Shown: positions 17,111-25,457 of the stretch, piece after piece
Numbering within the stretch: the first letter of the stretch is position 1
Layout of the letters: every line of letters starts with the position of its first letter
NCBI RefSeq assembly: GCF_003194585.1
Contig: NZ_QHKZ01000006.1
Span: 241,377-305,376, forward strand
DNA: 64,000 bases
Source of the DNA: Nocardioides daejeonensis
Lineage (GTDB): Bacteria; Actinomycetota; Actinomycetes; Propionibacteriales; Nocardioidaceae
Reading direction: 5' to 3'
Program-made: the position numbers and the translations under genes
Notes under the pieces: generated by a model
Seen by the model: the letters and a program-made list of their open reading frames with translations, nothing else
The model's database searches: none
Told to the model about the DNA's origin: nothing

Positions 17111-17380
17111 ATGCACATGATCGCTATCAGCGAGGCGGAGGCCAAGCTCACTGAGTTGGCCCGCATCGCCGACAATGAGCCGGTGTACCTGCTCCGGCAC
17201 AGCAAGCCTGCGGGAGTGCTCGTGTCGCCTGAGCGCTACGAGGATCTGATGGAGCGCCTGGAGGATGCCGAGGATCGGGTGGCACTGCTGGAGCACCGAC
17301 TCAATCCCCAAGAATCGATCTCGCTCGACCAGGTGAGGGCCGGTCTCGCTGGCGTTGACGATCCCGCGGTTGGTGCGTGA
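17111..17380 (+). CDS. Phd/YefM-family antitoxin
   Basis: This 89-residue antitoxin begins MHMIAISEAEAKLTELARIA, continues with EPVYLLRHSKPAGVLVSPERYEDLMERLED, and has a charged helical C-terminal region. The ATG at 17111 has AGGGGGG about 6 bases upstream. Phd/YefM proteins bind a RelE or Doc toxin and repress their own operon. Here the antitoxin follows the toxin remnant, the reverse of the common relBE order, and shares its reading frame. The gene looks intact. Confidence 0.88.
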   Translation: MHMIAISEAEAKLTELARIADNEPVYLLRHSKPAGVLVSPERYEDLMERLEDAEDRVALLEHRLNPQESISLDQVRAGLAGVDDPAVGA

Positions 17381-17535
17381 CTCCCGAGATATCCATCCCG
17401 CAATCAGATCGAGCCCGGCCCGGCCACCTCGTCCCCACACACGTTGCTCTCCCGATGCCTCCCACTCCGCCCACGCGGCGGCGTACTGGTCTTCCAGCTC
17501 AGGGAAACGGAGCAGGCTCACAGCAGCGCGCACAC
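17360..17535 (-). pseudogene. remnant of a MazE-like ribbon-helix-helix antitoxin (C-terminal half)
   Basis: The minus-strand frame reads VRAAVSLLRFPELEDQYAAA, then WAEWEASGEQRVWGRGGRAG, then LDLIAGW. The AVxLLR...ELExxYAAAWxEWExSGE pattern matches the C-terminal half of RHH antitoxins that pair with MazF-type toxins, as I recall the family. The N-terminal beta strand and first helix are missing, cut off by the Asp-box gene beginning its 3' end at 17548. No toxin gene is seen nearby. This rests on pattern recognition only. Confidence 0.5.
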
Positions 17536-17547
17536 CACTAACCCGCG

Positions 17548-19059
17548 TCAGCCCCGGCGCGGCAGCTGCATCCTCCCGTAGACCAGCTCCGGAAGGTCCT
17601 TGCGGTGGAAGCGGACGAACGCCGCCCGGACCTGCCGCTTGCCGGTGAACCGTACTCCGCTGTACTCGATGAACATCTGCAGACTGGCGCAGCACCCGGT
17701 TGCGTTGGTGATCTGCGGAGGCGCTTTCGCGGCACTGGTCGCGGCGCTGCTGAAGACCGGGCGCTTGGCGAGGGCGTTGCGGCTGTGCGTCATCCAGCCG
17801 CGGTACTTCTCCCCGAAGCCGAGCAACGGATCGGTCAACGCCTCGGTGCCCCACCAGGCCAGCGCCACCTCGCCGCGGCCACGAGCAGTCACCGACACGT
17901 TGACTGCTCCCTTGACCTGCGGCGGCGAGACCCGGCCGAGCTGGCGCCAGCTCTTGCCTCCGTCGCGCGAGACCGCCAGGTGTACGCCGTCACGCACCCA
18001 CCCGACGTACAGGTTGCCTCGGTCGTCCTGGGCGAGGGTCTGATCGAAGAACATGTTCATGAAGACGTTCTGGGCCAGGCTCTCCGCCGAGCCGTCGAGG
18101 AAGTTGCGAACGCTTCCGGCCTTGCCGATCGCCGACGAGCTCGTCCAACTGCGACCGTTGTCGATGCTGCGTAGCGCGATGATCGTGCCGCACATGTCGA
18201 CCGGCACGACGACCGTGCCGTCGCGCAGCACCTGACCGGTGCCATGCACGATCGTGTGGAACGAGCCGCCGGCGGTCTCGCCGGAGCGGCAGACCAGACT
18301 CCTGACCGGCAGGTTGCCCAAGAAGCCGAAGGTCTCCCCACTGTCGTCCGAGCGCCAACACGCGATGGTGACCGCGACCCAGATCGACGGGATGTAGTTG
18401 CACAGATAGACCGCACGGCGTGGCATGGACCCGGCGGCGACCTCGGCGGTCTTCCGGTAGGGCCCGGTGAAGAGCTTCGGCCAGTCGCCACCGCTCAACG
18501 GCTGACAGCCGGGTCGCTTCTTGGCGGTGCGCCAGGTGACGCCCTCGTCGTCGCTCCACGCCACGGGCGCGCCGCACGGCAACCCGAGGTTGGTGGAGGT
18601 GACCCAGAGGCGGTCGGTGGCCGGGTCGACGTACGGAACGCCCTCGGAGGTGTTGATGCCCCGGGGCAGAGCGATGCGCTGCCAGCTGCGGCCGTCGTTG
18701 CGGCTGCGGAGGAGGTAGGACTGGGCGGTGCCCGTGAGGAAGCCGGCCTGGGTCAGCACTCCCTCCTTGCTCGCCATGCCGAGGAAGATCGTCCCGCGAC
18801 GGTTGACGGCGAGCATCGGCTCCTGGCCGAGCACGCCGGTCCCGTCCTCGCAGACCTTCGCCTTCCGCTTGCCCGTGACCGCGACTGGCGCCTTCTCGCC
18901 GCCGCGAGCGCGGTACGCAGTGGTGCGCTGGACACCGTAGTCACACGCCGCAGCACTCGGCCCCCGTGACGCCGGGGCCGCCGGAGCGATGGGGGTCAGG
19001 CCGGCGCCAGGGAGGAGGAGCGCGACCAGGAGTGCCGCCGTACGAAGAGCCAGGTGCAT
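17548..19059 (-). CDS. secreted Asp-box (BNR) repeat protein, sialidase-like fold
   Basis: This 503-residue protein has a signal peptide (residues 1 to about 29). It has at least five Asp-box motifs: SRNDGRSW, SDDEGVTW, SDDSGETF, SIDNGRSW and SRDGGKSW. These mark a six-bladed propeller as in sialidases and related extracellular proteins. I could not identify a sialidase arginine triad, so glycosidase activity is not claimed. It is transcribed away from a metzincin gene, with a shared 24-bp palindrome midway between the two. Confidence 0.83.
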   Translation of the reverse strand: MHLALRTAALLVALLLPGAGLTPIAPAAPASRGPSAAACDYGVQRTTAYRARGGEKAPVAVTGKRKAKVCEDGTGVLGQEPMLAVNRRGTIFLGMASKEGVLTQAGFLTGTAQSYLLRSRNDGRSWQRIALPRGINTSEGVPYVDPATDRLWVTSTNLGLPCGAPVAWSDDEGVTWRTAKKRPGCQPLSGGDWPKLFTGPYRKTAEVAAGSMPRRAVYLCNYIPSIWVAVTIACWRSDDSGETFGFLGNLPVRSLVCRSGETAGGSFHTIVHGTGQVLRDGTVVVPVDMCGTIIALRSIDNGRSWTSSSAIGKAGSVRNFLDGSAESLAQNVFMNMFFDQTLAQDDRGNLYVGWVRDGVHLAVSRDGGKSWRQLGRVSPPQVKGAVNVSVTARGRGEVALAWWGTEALTDPLLGFGEKYRGWMTHSRNALAKRPVFSSAATSAAKAPPQITNATGCCASLQMFIEYSGVRFTGKRQVRAAFVRFHRKDLPELVYGRMQLPRRG

Positions 19060-19295
19060 GCGCCGCAGGTTAGTTCCGCAGCGCAGTCAGCGGTGGGGTC
19101 TTCGCAGAGTTCAGTCACGAGGCGAGACAGCCACTCATGCTGCCAATGCTTCAACCGTCGGCAGGAAACTTGTCACCCGCATGACAAGTTCGGCGACGAA
19201 TTACCCGTCGCGTCCAGCTTTCACCCTCATGTCCCTTGCCAGCTCAGGAATGACCGCACAGGCTCACCCCACGGAACGAACAGAGGAGCTAGGCC
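19060..19295. other. divergent promoter region between Asp-box protein and metzincin genes
   Basis: This 236-base region is less GC-rich than its surroundings and holds a strong palindrome at 19167-19190, about 105 bases from each start codon. Co-regulation of the two secreted proteins is plausible. No clear -35/-10 pair was found. Confidence 0.55.
19167..19190. promoter_or_regulatory. 24-bp operator-like palindrome (AACTTGTCA-N6-TGACAAGTT)
   Basis: The 9-base arms are perfect. A closely similar 24-mer (20 of 24 bases identical) occurs at 43147-43170 in another intergenic region. The location midway between divergent secreted-protein genes suggests a regulator-binding site. The regulator is unknown. 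Confidence 0.65.
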
Positions 19296-19943
19296 TTGAA
19301 CTTCGCGGCAGCTCAGGCGCGGGCAGGCGTATTAGGCCTCATGACTCTTGGCTTCATGACAGCGATTGCGGTCCAGGCCGCACCAGCCGACGACCTCATC
19401 GTTCCGAACGGCACCTGGAGTGGACCATGCGAGGCCGGCATGGGGATCAATACGATCTGCGCAACTGACAACTCCTCGGTCAGCTACTACATGGACAGCG
19501 CCGGCGCCCTAGAACTGGAAGCACCTGACCGTGAAGTAGTTGCGAAGGTGATGAGCAGGTACGACACGAAGACCGACTTGGCAGTGTCCTACGACGCCAC
19601 CCCCGTCTTCTCGGGGGTCGGCGAAACAGACGTGGTCTGGCAGGAAGGAGCCTTCGGCCGCCCGGACTGGGTGTTGGGTACGACGTGGTGCGACGACCCG
19701 GTCGACGGCACACGCCATCGCTGCGACCAGCACTACATCAGAATTCGGGGTGCTGGGACCTACAGCCAGCGAGTGGCCGGGCACGAGGCAGGGCATGCCT
19801 TCGGACTCTTCCATGGCCCTCAAGCAGACCCCGTCCGCGCATTCGATGCCGGGGTAATGGGCATCATGCGAGCCCCACTCGACGCGATCCCGGGCCCGGG
19901 CCTCGGGGAAACGGTCAAGAACAACATCAACTGGGTTTACTGA
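19296..19943 (+). CDS. secreted metzincin-type zinc metallopeptidase
   Basis: This 215-residue protein starts with TTG, supported by GAGGAG 8 bases upstream. It has a signal peptide ending near residue 29 (VQAAPADD). The zinc motif is H163-E164-A-G-H167-A-F-G170-L-F-H173, an exact HExxHxxGxxH, followed by VMGIM as a candidate Met-turn. Four cysteines may form disulfides. It should cleave extracellular protein. The size and motif resemble small secreted actinobacterial metallopeptidases; the precise family was not determined. The next gene begins 14 bases downstream. Confidence 0.82.
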   Translation: MNFAAAQARAGVLGLMTLGFMTAIAVQAAPADDLIVPNGTWSGPCEAGMGINTICATDNSSVSYYMDSAGALELEAPDREVVAKVMSRYDTKTDLAVSYDATPVFSGVGETDVVWQEGAFGRPDWVLGTTWCDDPVDGTRHRCDQHYIRIRGAGTYSQRVAGHEAGHAFGLFHGPQADPVRAFDAGVMGIMRAPLDAIPGPGLGETVKNNINWVY

Positions 19944-19957
19944 TTGGTCGGATCCTG

Positions 19958-20719
19958 ATGAATCACCAACGCATGAGCAGTATCGCAGCAGTGCCGCTAG
20001 CAGCCGTCGCCATCACCATCGCCGGGTGGTCGGCTCTCGGCGCCGGCGACACAGGTCCCGCCCAGTCCAACACGGCCCTGTCGCAGCCCGACGTCCGCTT
20101 GGTCGAGGGCCTCGAATCAGTGCGATCCAACACCCTTGTCGACTGGGTGAACGTAGCCGATCACGTCGTCACCGTGCGAGTAATCGACGAGGAGCCGATC
20201 CAAGCTGCTTCCCCAGCAGAGGCATCACTCTCCGTCGGTCGCAAGGTGACCATGGAGGTGAGCGACGTGCTCTGGTCATCTCGGAGCACCTCTCGGCCGG
20301 CGCCGACGGTCTTCACGACATCCGAGATGGGCTGGGCCTACCGTTCCGACGGCACTCTTATCGAAGAGGCTCTACGTGCGTCGTCTCGACTCGAGGTTGG
20401 CGAGGACTATGTCATTGCGCTGAGGTGGAAGCGGGCCGAGTGCGATGAGAACGACTATTACCCGGCACGCTGGTCGGCCATCGGATCAGGCGGCATCTTG
20501 CCGGCGAACGACGGCGTTCTCGGGCGGGGCGAGTTCGAAGGACAGCACCATCCACCGAGCAGCATGCAGAGCGTTGGCCCCATGCTGGCTCACAAGCTCG
20601 CGGGCATGCCCCCATCGACGTTGAGCAACCTGTTGGCCGCCGCTGAATCCACATCAGCGCCGACCTTCGAGGGCGGCAAGACCACGGGCTGCCCCAGCGA
20701 CGGCGATCAGAGAGAGTAG
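19958..20719 (+). CDS. exported protein of unknown function, downstream of the metzincin
   Basis: This 253-residue protein has an N-terminal signal or anchor (PLAAVAITIAGWSALGAG). It contains TLVDWVNVADHVVTVRVIDE and VGRKVTMEVSDVLWSS, reminiscent of small extracellular beta-sandwich domains. The ATG at 19958 has only a weak ribosome site; an ATG at 19973 is an alternative. The 14-base gap to the metzincin gene implies an operon, so it may be an inhibitor, substrate or helper of the peptidase. I do not recognise the family. Confidence 0.72.
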   Translation: MNHQRMSSIAAVPLAAVAITIAGWSALGAGDTGPAQSNTALSQPDVRLVEGLESVRSNTLVDWVNVADHVVTVRVIDEEPIQAASPAEASLSVGRKVTMEVSDVLWSSRSTSRPAPTVFTTSEMGWAYRSDGTLIEEALRASSRLEVGEDYVIALRWKRAECDENDYYPARWSAIGSGGILPANDGVLGRGEFEGQHHPPSSMQSVGPMLAHKLAGMPPSTLSNLLAAAESTSAPTFEGGKTTGCPSDGDQRE

Positions 20720-20725
20720 ACCGCG

Positions 20726-21331
20726 CTAGTCGGCAGCCGCCGCCACTCGGCGCGCCAGGTCACTCCACGCCGCAACAATGCGGTCAGCCGGGTAGCCCTC
20801 GCGCAACTGTTGCCTGACGATCGTGACATCGAGCGGCGCCAACAGAGCAGTGGCAAGGAGCGGCAGGTCGCCGGCGACCCCGCACTCCCCCAGCAGGTGT
20901 CGCACATGGAGAGCGGCGAAGGCCCAGGCGGGGTGCGAACGGCGATCGCCTCCGGCGGCTGCCTCGATGAGGTCGGCGTGGCGCAGGTTGAGCTCGAGTC
21001 GCGACCGACCGAAGGCCAGCAGCCGCGCCAGCGGCTCCGCTCCCGGACCGAGCGGTGGCTCGCCCCCGATGACGGACGCCTGCCACTCCAGTTCCGACTG
21101 ATGGAGCACCTCGGCCATCAGGCCCTGTCGATTGCCGAACCGCCGGAACACCGTGCCCTTGCCGACCCCCGCCGCCTCGGCCACCGACTCCATCGTCACC
21201 GCCGGCGCCCCCTCCCGGGCAACCAGGCACAGCGCAGCCTGCAGCACCGCATCCCGGTTACGCGCGGCGTCACGTCGCTGGCGGGGCGGGTCGTCGAGGA
21301 GCGGAAGCAGAGGGCGCTCAGCGTCAGGCAT
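20726..21331 (-). CDS. TetR-family regulator
   Basis: This 201-residue regulator has its helix-turn-helix at about residues 45-67 (TMESVAEAAGVGKGTVFRRF) and a helical C-terminal domain. It is divergent from an FMN reductase gene, and a perfect palindrome lies between them, so it most likely represses both itself and the reductase. The ligand may be a quinone or electrophile, inferred from the target. Confidence 0.9.
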   Translation of the reverse strand: MPDAERPLLPLLDDPPRQRRDAARNRDAVLQAALCLVAREGAPAVTMESVAEAAGVGKGTVFRRFGNRQGLMAEVLHQSELEWQASVIGGEPPLGPGAEPLARLLAFGRSRLELNLRHADLIEAAAGGDRRSHPAWAFAALHVRHLLGECGVAGDLPLLATALLAPLDVTIVRQQLREGYPADRIVAAWSDLARRVAAAAD

Positions 21332-21388
21332 GGTCGGTCCAGCCTAGTGAGAACCCGGCCAGCGTGGCCCAGATCACGGGAATGAAAG

Positions 21389-21402
21389 CGGACCGCGGTC
21401 CG
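21389..21402. promoter_or_regulatory. TetR operator, perfect palindrome CGGACCGCGGTCCG
   Basis: This 14-base perfect palindrome is flanked by AAAG on the left and TTTG on the right, extending the symmetry. It lies 58 bases from the TetR start and 47 bases from the FMN reductase start. The shape is typical of TetR-family operators. Confidence 0.75.
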
Positions 21403-21448
21403 TTTGACCCCTCAGACCTGACCCCTGAACGCTTCGAGGAGCACCCCC

Positions 21449-21988
21449 ATGTCGGACATCCGCATCGCCACCCTCGTCGGCAGCCTCCGCGCCGACTCCG
21501 TGAACCGCAAGCTCGCGGAGGCACTGCGCGAGAGCGCACCCGAAGGCGTGAGCATCGAGATCGTCGAAGGTCTGGCCGACGTCCCCTTCTACAACGAGGA
21601 CCTCGACGGCGAGGGCGCTCCCGAGTCCGCCGCGCTGCTCCGCAAGCAGGTCGACGCCGCCGACCGCGTGCTGGTCGTCACCCCCGAGTACAACGGCACC
21701 ATGCCGGCCGTCCTCAACAACGCCATCGACTGGCTCTCCCGCCCCTACGGCGCGGGTGCCATCGTCGGCAAGCCGCTCGCGGTCATCGGCACCACCCCCA
21801 CGCCGTACGGCGGCAAGTGGGCCCACGAGGACACCGTCCGCTCCACCCGGATCGCCGGCGCCACCGTTCGCGAGGACCTGGTGATCTCCCAGTCCGCCCT
21901 CGATGTCGATCCGCTGACCGACGCCGAGGTCCAGACCAAGATCGCCGCCCTGCTCACCGACCTGGTCGCCCACACCGACGAGGCCTGA
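21449..21988 (+). CDS. NADPH-dependent FMN reductase
   Basis: This 179-residue flavodoxin-like reductase begins IRIATLVGSLRADSVNRKLA (the FMN phosphate loop) and has TPEYNGTMPAVLNNAIDWLS, the family hallmark. It reduces FMN, quinones or azo compounds using NADPH. It is divergent from a TetR gene with a palindromic operator between them. A large inverted repeat starts three bases after its stop codon and separates it from the convergent ABC genes. Confidence 0.92.
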   Translation: MSDIRIATLVGSLRADSVNRKLAEALRESAPEGVSIEIVEGLADVPFYNEDLDGEGAPESAALLRKQVDAADRVLVVTPEYNGTMPAVLNNAIDWLSRPYGAGAIVGKPLAVIGTTPTPYGGKWAHEDTVRSTRIAGATVREDLVISQSALDVDPLTDAEVQTKIAALLTDLVAHTDEA

Positions 21989-21990
21989 GC

Positions 21991-22095
21991 GTCGAGTTCG
22001 CGCGAATGACGCGTTGAGTGCGCCCAAACGGCATGGCCGTGGCAACTCAACGCGTCATTCGCGCGAAGTGAGCCCGTCGTTCGCGCGAACTCGGC
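21991..22095. repeat. 22-bp phased array forming a large hairpin between convergent genes
   Basis: Plus-strand units start at 21991 and 22013. Minus-strand units cover 22095-22074, 22073-22052 and 22051-22030, again in 22-bp steps. Perfect 23-base arms (21997-22019 and 22045-22067) create a strong hairpin, and TTCGCGCGAACTCG at 22081 pairs with the first unit head. It begins three bases after the FMN reductase stop and ends 12 bases before the permease stop, so a bidirectional terminator is likely. Confidence 0.9.
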
Positions 22096-22107
22096 GGCAG
22101 GGAGCGC

Positions 22108-24741
22108 TCAGTCGAGGCGGGTGGCCAAGGACACGCGGTTCCTGGTCGTCGCCCACACGAGTGCCGCGGTGATGAGCGGCAACGCGACGACGAGCGCGCC
22201 GATCAGCAGCCAGGGGATCTCCAGGAAGTGGTCGGGCAGGCCGGGGGGACGCTCCTCTCCCAACCAGGTGGTGCTGGTCAAGGGGAAACTGATGGCGACC
22301 CCGGGTATCAGCCCGATCAGGGCGCCCAGGAGCGCCCCCACTCCACCGACGACCAACGCATAGCTCGCCGCCACCGAACGCCGTACTCCCGGCGAAGCAC
22401 CGACGGACTCGAGCGTGGCCAGGTCCGGACGGGCCTCCGAGAGCGCGAGGAGCGTCGCGATCAACGTGCCGGCCAGCATCAGCACTCCACCTCCCGCGCC
22501 GAGGATCAGCTGGACCATGCCGGGAGTGATCGGGTCCTGGGAGTAGTCGACCATCACGCTCACATCGTTGGAGATGAGATAGAGCCGATCCGTCAGCCGC
22601 TGCTCCCGCTCACCCGAGAGCGCGACCGGTATCTCCAGCGCCCGCACTTCGGTGGGCAGGCTCCACCGCGCCGCCAGCGCCGGGGACACGATGGCCGCGG
22701 CCGGCGCATCGAGGCCGGCGCGCGCGACGTATGCAGGTGCGGCTCCCAGCGTCACGGCGCCCGGCTTGGCCTGGCCCTCGCCCGCGGGCTGGACGGTGCC
22801 GCGCGCACGCGCCACCGCCTCGGTGTGCTCGCTCCGCGACGCGGAGAAGAGCACCACGCCGCCACTCGCCAAGACGCGATCGGCCGCCTCCCTGTCCGCC
22901 ACCTTCGCCAGCCAGACTGAGCCCGGCACCCGATCCGCGACCACGACCTCGTTGCCGTAGACGAGCATGGAACTCTCGTTGCGCCGCACGGGTACGTCGA
23001 AGCGCAGCCGACGCTTGCTGGGCACGGTCGTGACCTCGCGGGCAACACCGGCACCGATCTCCGCGTCGACGGCCTCCTGTATCCGGCGCCACGTGTCGTC
23101 CCGGTTGGCCGCGCCGCCTCCCATGTCGTAGAGCGACACCACGGCAGCATCGGGATCCATGACAGGAAGGCTCGTCGCCCGCTCCTGCGCAGCATCGCTC
23201 GCATTGCCGACACCGAGCGCCACGATCCCCATGACCGTGATCGCCACCGCACCCACGGCGGGCACCGTCCGGGCGCGGTTTCGCAGCGCGTCGCGGGCTG
23301 CGAACCGCAACGGGAAGGGCAACCAGCCGGCGGCGCGCCCGATCACGCCGAGCAGCGCCGGAACCACCAGCAGCATGCCGATGGCCAGAGGCACTGCGGA
23401 AATGCCGACGGTCGCATCCCCGCCAGGCTCCTGCGCGCCACCGATCGCGCCCACCGCGCCGAACCCCAGGAGAGCCAGCCCGATGATCGGACGTCCGGAT
23501 CGCGGCTGCGGTTCACCCCGCCGCCCACCCAGGACGGCCACCGGATCGCGCCGCGACGCCGCCCAGGCGGGCACCGCTGCCGCCAGGAACGCACTGAGGA
23601 GTGCGAAGAGGGCGACCCCGCCGAGCTCCAGCCAACGCAGATCGAGCGGACCGGCGCTCTCCGAGGCGGTGCGGGCCGCGAAGTCCACCGAGGCCCAGCC
23701 GACGGCCACTCCGAGGCCGACACCGAGCCCGGCGGCGATCACTCCCAGCAGCCCCGCCATCGCGAGCACGACCCAACGTGCCTGCCGCGGCGTCGCGCCG
23801 CAGACCATCATGAGTGCCGTCGTACGCTCCTGGCGGCGGGCCGCGACCGCGAACGCCGGCCCGGCCAGCAACACGACCTCGAGCAACACCATCGCCACGA
23901 TCATCCCGACGACCGCGACCATCACCGGGTTGTCACCGCCGCCGCTGCCGGGGATGCTGTCGGGGGCATCGCCGGGATCCGCCAGCACCGCACGGGAGAG
24001 CGCGAAGACTCCTATCTTGTTCAGAGCACGGACGTCGTCCCAGGTGACGTCTCCGCCGCCGACCAGCCACGACCGGGAACTGCCGCTGGGGATCGGAAGC
24101 GTCTGCGGGAGCCCCACCATCATCCGGCTCGCCTGGGAGCCATGGGGGCTCCCCACGCCGACCACGCGCACCATGCTTCGCTCGCCGGATGCGGATCGGA
24201 CTGTCAGCGGATCCCCCAGCCCGATCCCGCGGTCGGCCAGGCCCGCATTGATCAACACCTCTCCCGCCGCCCGGGGCAACCGGCCCCGCTCAACGCGGAC
24301 CAGGCCCGCGGTGAGCCGGTCTCTCGTGTCGAGCGCCAGCACGTCGGCGTAGGTCGCGCCATCAGTGAACTCGACGTCGACCCCACCGCGCGACAACTCC
24401 ACCAGCGGTACGTCGCGCCCCAGCGCCCGGCGCAGGTCGGCGGGCTCGACCGGTTTCAGACCGGGCTTGCTCGACCAGCTCGCGGACTGGTCCGGGTCGA
24501 TCCCCTGCTCGACCTGGAATGCTCCGCTCTCGGCGCGGATCACCGCATCGGCCGCACCCATCCAGCGCTCGGGCGCCTCCGCCGGCGTGACCTCCAAGGT
24601 ACGCAGCAGCACCGACGCCGTCGCCACGACGAAGACCGGTAGCGCGATCAGGAGCACGGCCAGCAGGCTGCGCCGCCAACCGCGGCGCAGCTCACGGCGC
24701 GCCACCCGGGCCGAGGGCCGCAGGGAACGCCACGACGTCAC
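22108..24741 (-). CDS. FtsX/MacB-like ABC transporter permease
   Basis: This 877-residue membrane protein begins with a basic segment, one transmembrane helix (LLAVLLIALPVFVVATASVLL) and a large extracellular domain. Two FtsX-like blocks follow (about residues 300-450 and 735-860), plus helices in the middle. The GTG at 24741 overlaps the ATPase stop. Such exporters move lipids, lipoproteins or antimicrobial peptides out of the membrane. Control by the upstream PadR-type gene suggests induction by a toxic compound. Confidence 0.9.
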   Translation of the reverse strand: MTSWRSLRPSARVARRELRRGWRRSLLAVLLIALPVFVVATASVLLRTLEVTPAEAPERWMGAADAVIRAESGAFQVEQGIDPDQSASWSSKPGLKPVEPADLRRALGRDVPLVELSRGGVDVEFTDGATYADVLALDTRDRLTAGLVRVERGRLPRAAGEVLINAGLADRGIGLGDPLTVRSASGERSMVRVVGVGSPHGSQASRMMVGLPQTLPIPSGSSRSWLVGGGDVTWDDVRALNKIGVFALSRAVLADPGDAPDSIPGSGGGDNPVMVAVVGMIVAMVLLEVVLLAGPAFAVAARRQERTTALMMVCGATPRQARWVVLAMAGLLGVIAAGLGVGLGVAVGWASVDFAARTASESAGPLDLRWLELGGVALFALLSAFLAAAVPAWAASRRDPVAVLGGRRGEPQPRSGRPIIGLALLGFGAVGAIGGAQEPGGDATVGISAVPLAIGMLLVVPALLGVIGRAAGWLPFPLRFAARDALRNRARTVPAVGAVAITVMGIVALGVGNASDAAQERATSLPVMDPDAAVVSLYDMGGGAANRDDTWRRIQEAVDAEIGAGVAREVTTVPSKRRLRFDVPVRRNESSMLVYGNEVVVADRVPGSVWLAKVADREAADRVLASGGVVLFSASRSEHTEAVARARGTVQPAGEGQAKPGAVTLGAAPAYVARAGLDAPAAAIVSPALAARWSLPTEVRALEIPVALSGEREQRLTDRLYLISNDVSVMVDYSQDPITPGMVQLILGAGGGVLMLAGTLIATLLALSEARPDLATLESVGASPGVRRSVAASYALVVGGVGALLGALIGLIPGVAISFPLTSTTWLGEERPPGLPDHFLEIPWLLIGALVVALPLITAALVWATTRNRVSLATRLD

Positions 24742-25457
24742 CGCGCATCCCCTGCCAGGAGCACGTCGACCGGTTCGCTCGCGCTCTCGTCGACCACCAT
24801 GCCGTCCCGGATGAAGAGCACCCTGTCTGCCCAAGCCGCGTGCCGCGCATCGTGGGTGACGACCATGCCGGCTGCACCGGCGTCGCACCGCTCCCGGATC
24901 AGGCGCATCACGTCCTCCCCGGTCTGCGAGTCGAGGGCACCCGTGGGCTCGTCCGCCAGCAGCAGGCGGCGGTCGCCGACGACCCCGCGGGCGATCGCCA
25001 CCCGCTGCTGCTGCCCACCGGAGAGATCGTCGGGGAAGCGAGCAGCCTCGTCCACGAGACCCACCTCCGCCAGCGCCTCCTGGGCCAGGCGTCGCGACTC
25101 CCGCCCGCCGAGGCCATCGAGCTCCAGCGGCAACGCCACGTTCTCGGCGGCCGTCAACGACGGGATCAGGTTGAACCCCTGGAAGACGTAGCCGACCTTG
25201 GTACGCCGCACTTCGGCCAGCCCGGAGCGCGTCAGCGACCGCAGATCGACACCGTCGACGCGCACCGTGCCCTCGGTCGGCCGGTCCAGCCCGCCGGCGA
25301 GGGTCAGCAGCGTCGACTTGCCGGAGCCCGACGGCCCCATCACCGCCACCAGCTCACCTCGGGCGACCGAAAGGCTGGCCGCGCGCAAGGCCGTGACGGA
25401 CGCCGCGCCCTGGCCGTGCACGCGAGTCACGCGCTCGAAGGTCAGGTAGCCGCTCAT
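24738..25457 (-). CDS. ABC transporter ATP-binding protein (MacB/LolD-like)
   Basis: This 239-residue ATPase has Walker A GPSGSGKST (residues 41-49), Q-loop VFQGFNL, signature LSGGQQQR and Walker B LLLADEPTGALD, followed by the switch His in VTHD. It pairs with the FtsX-like permease encoded with a 4-base overlap, and its start overlaps the PadR gene stop, so the three genes form one operon. Confidence 0.94.
   Translation of the reverse strand: MSGYLTFERVTRVHGQGAASVTALRAASLSVARGELVAVMGPSGSGKSTLLTLAGGLDRPTEGTVRVDGVDLRSLTRSGLAEVRRTKVGYVFQGFNLIPSLTAAENVALPLELDGLGGRESRRLAQEALAEVGLVDEAARFPDDLSGGQQQRVAIARGVVGDRRLLLADEPTGALDSQTGEDVMRLIRERCDAGAAGMVVTHDARHAAWADRVLFIRDGMVVDESASEPVDVLLAGDAR

Noticed and set aside
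17548..19059. Calling the Asp-box protein a sialidase
   Set aside because: Asp-boxes are clear, but I could not locate the arginine triad or the FRIP motif needed for sialidase activity.
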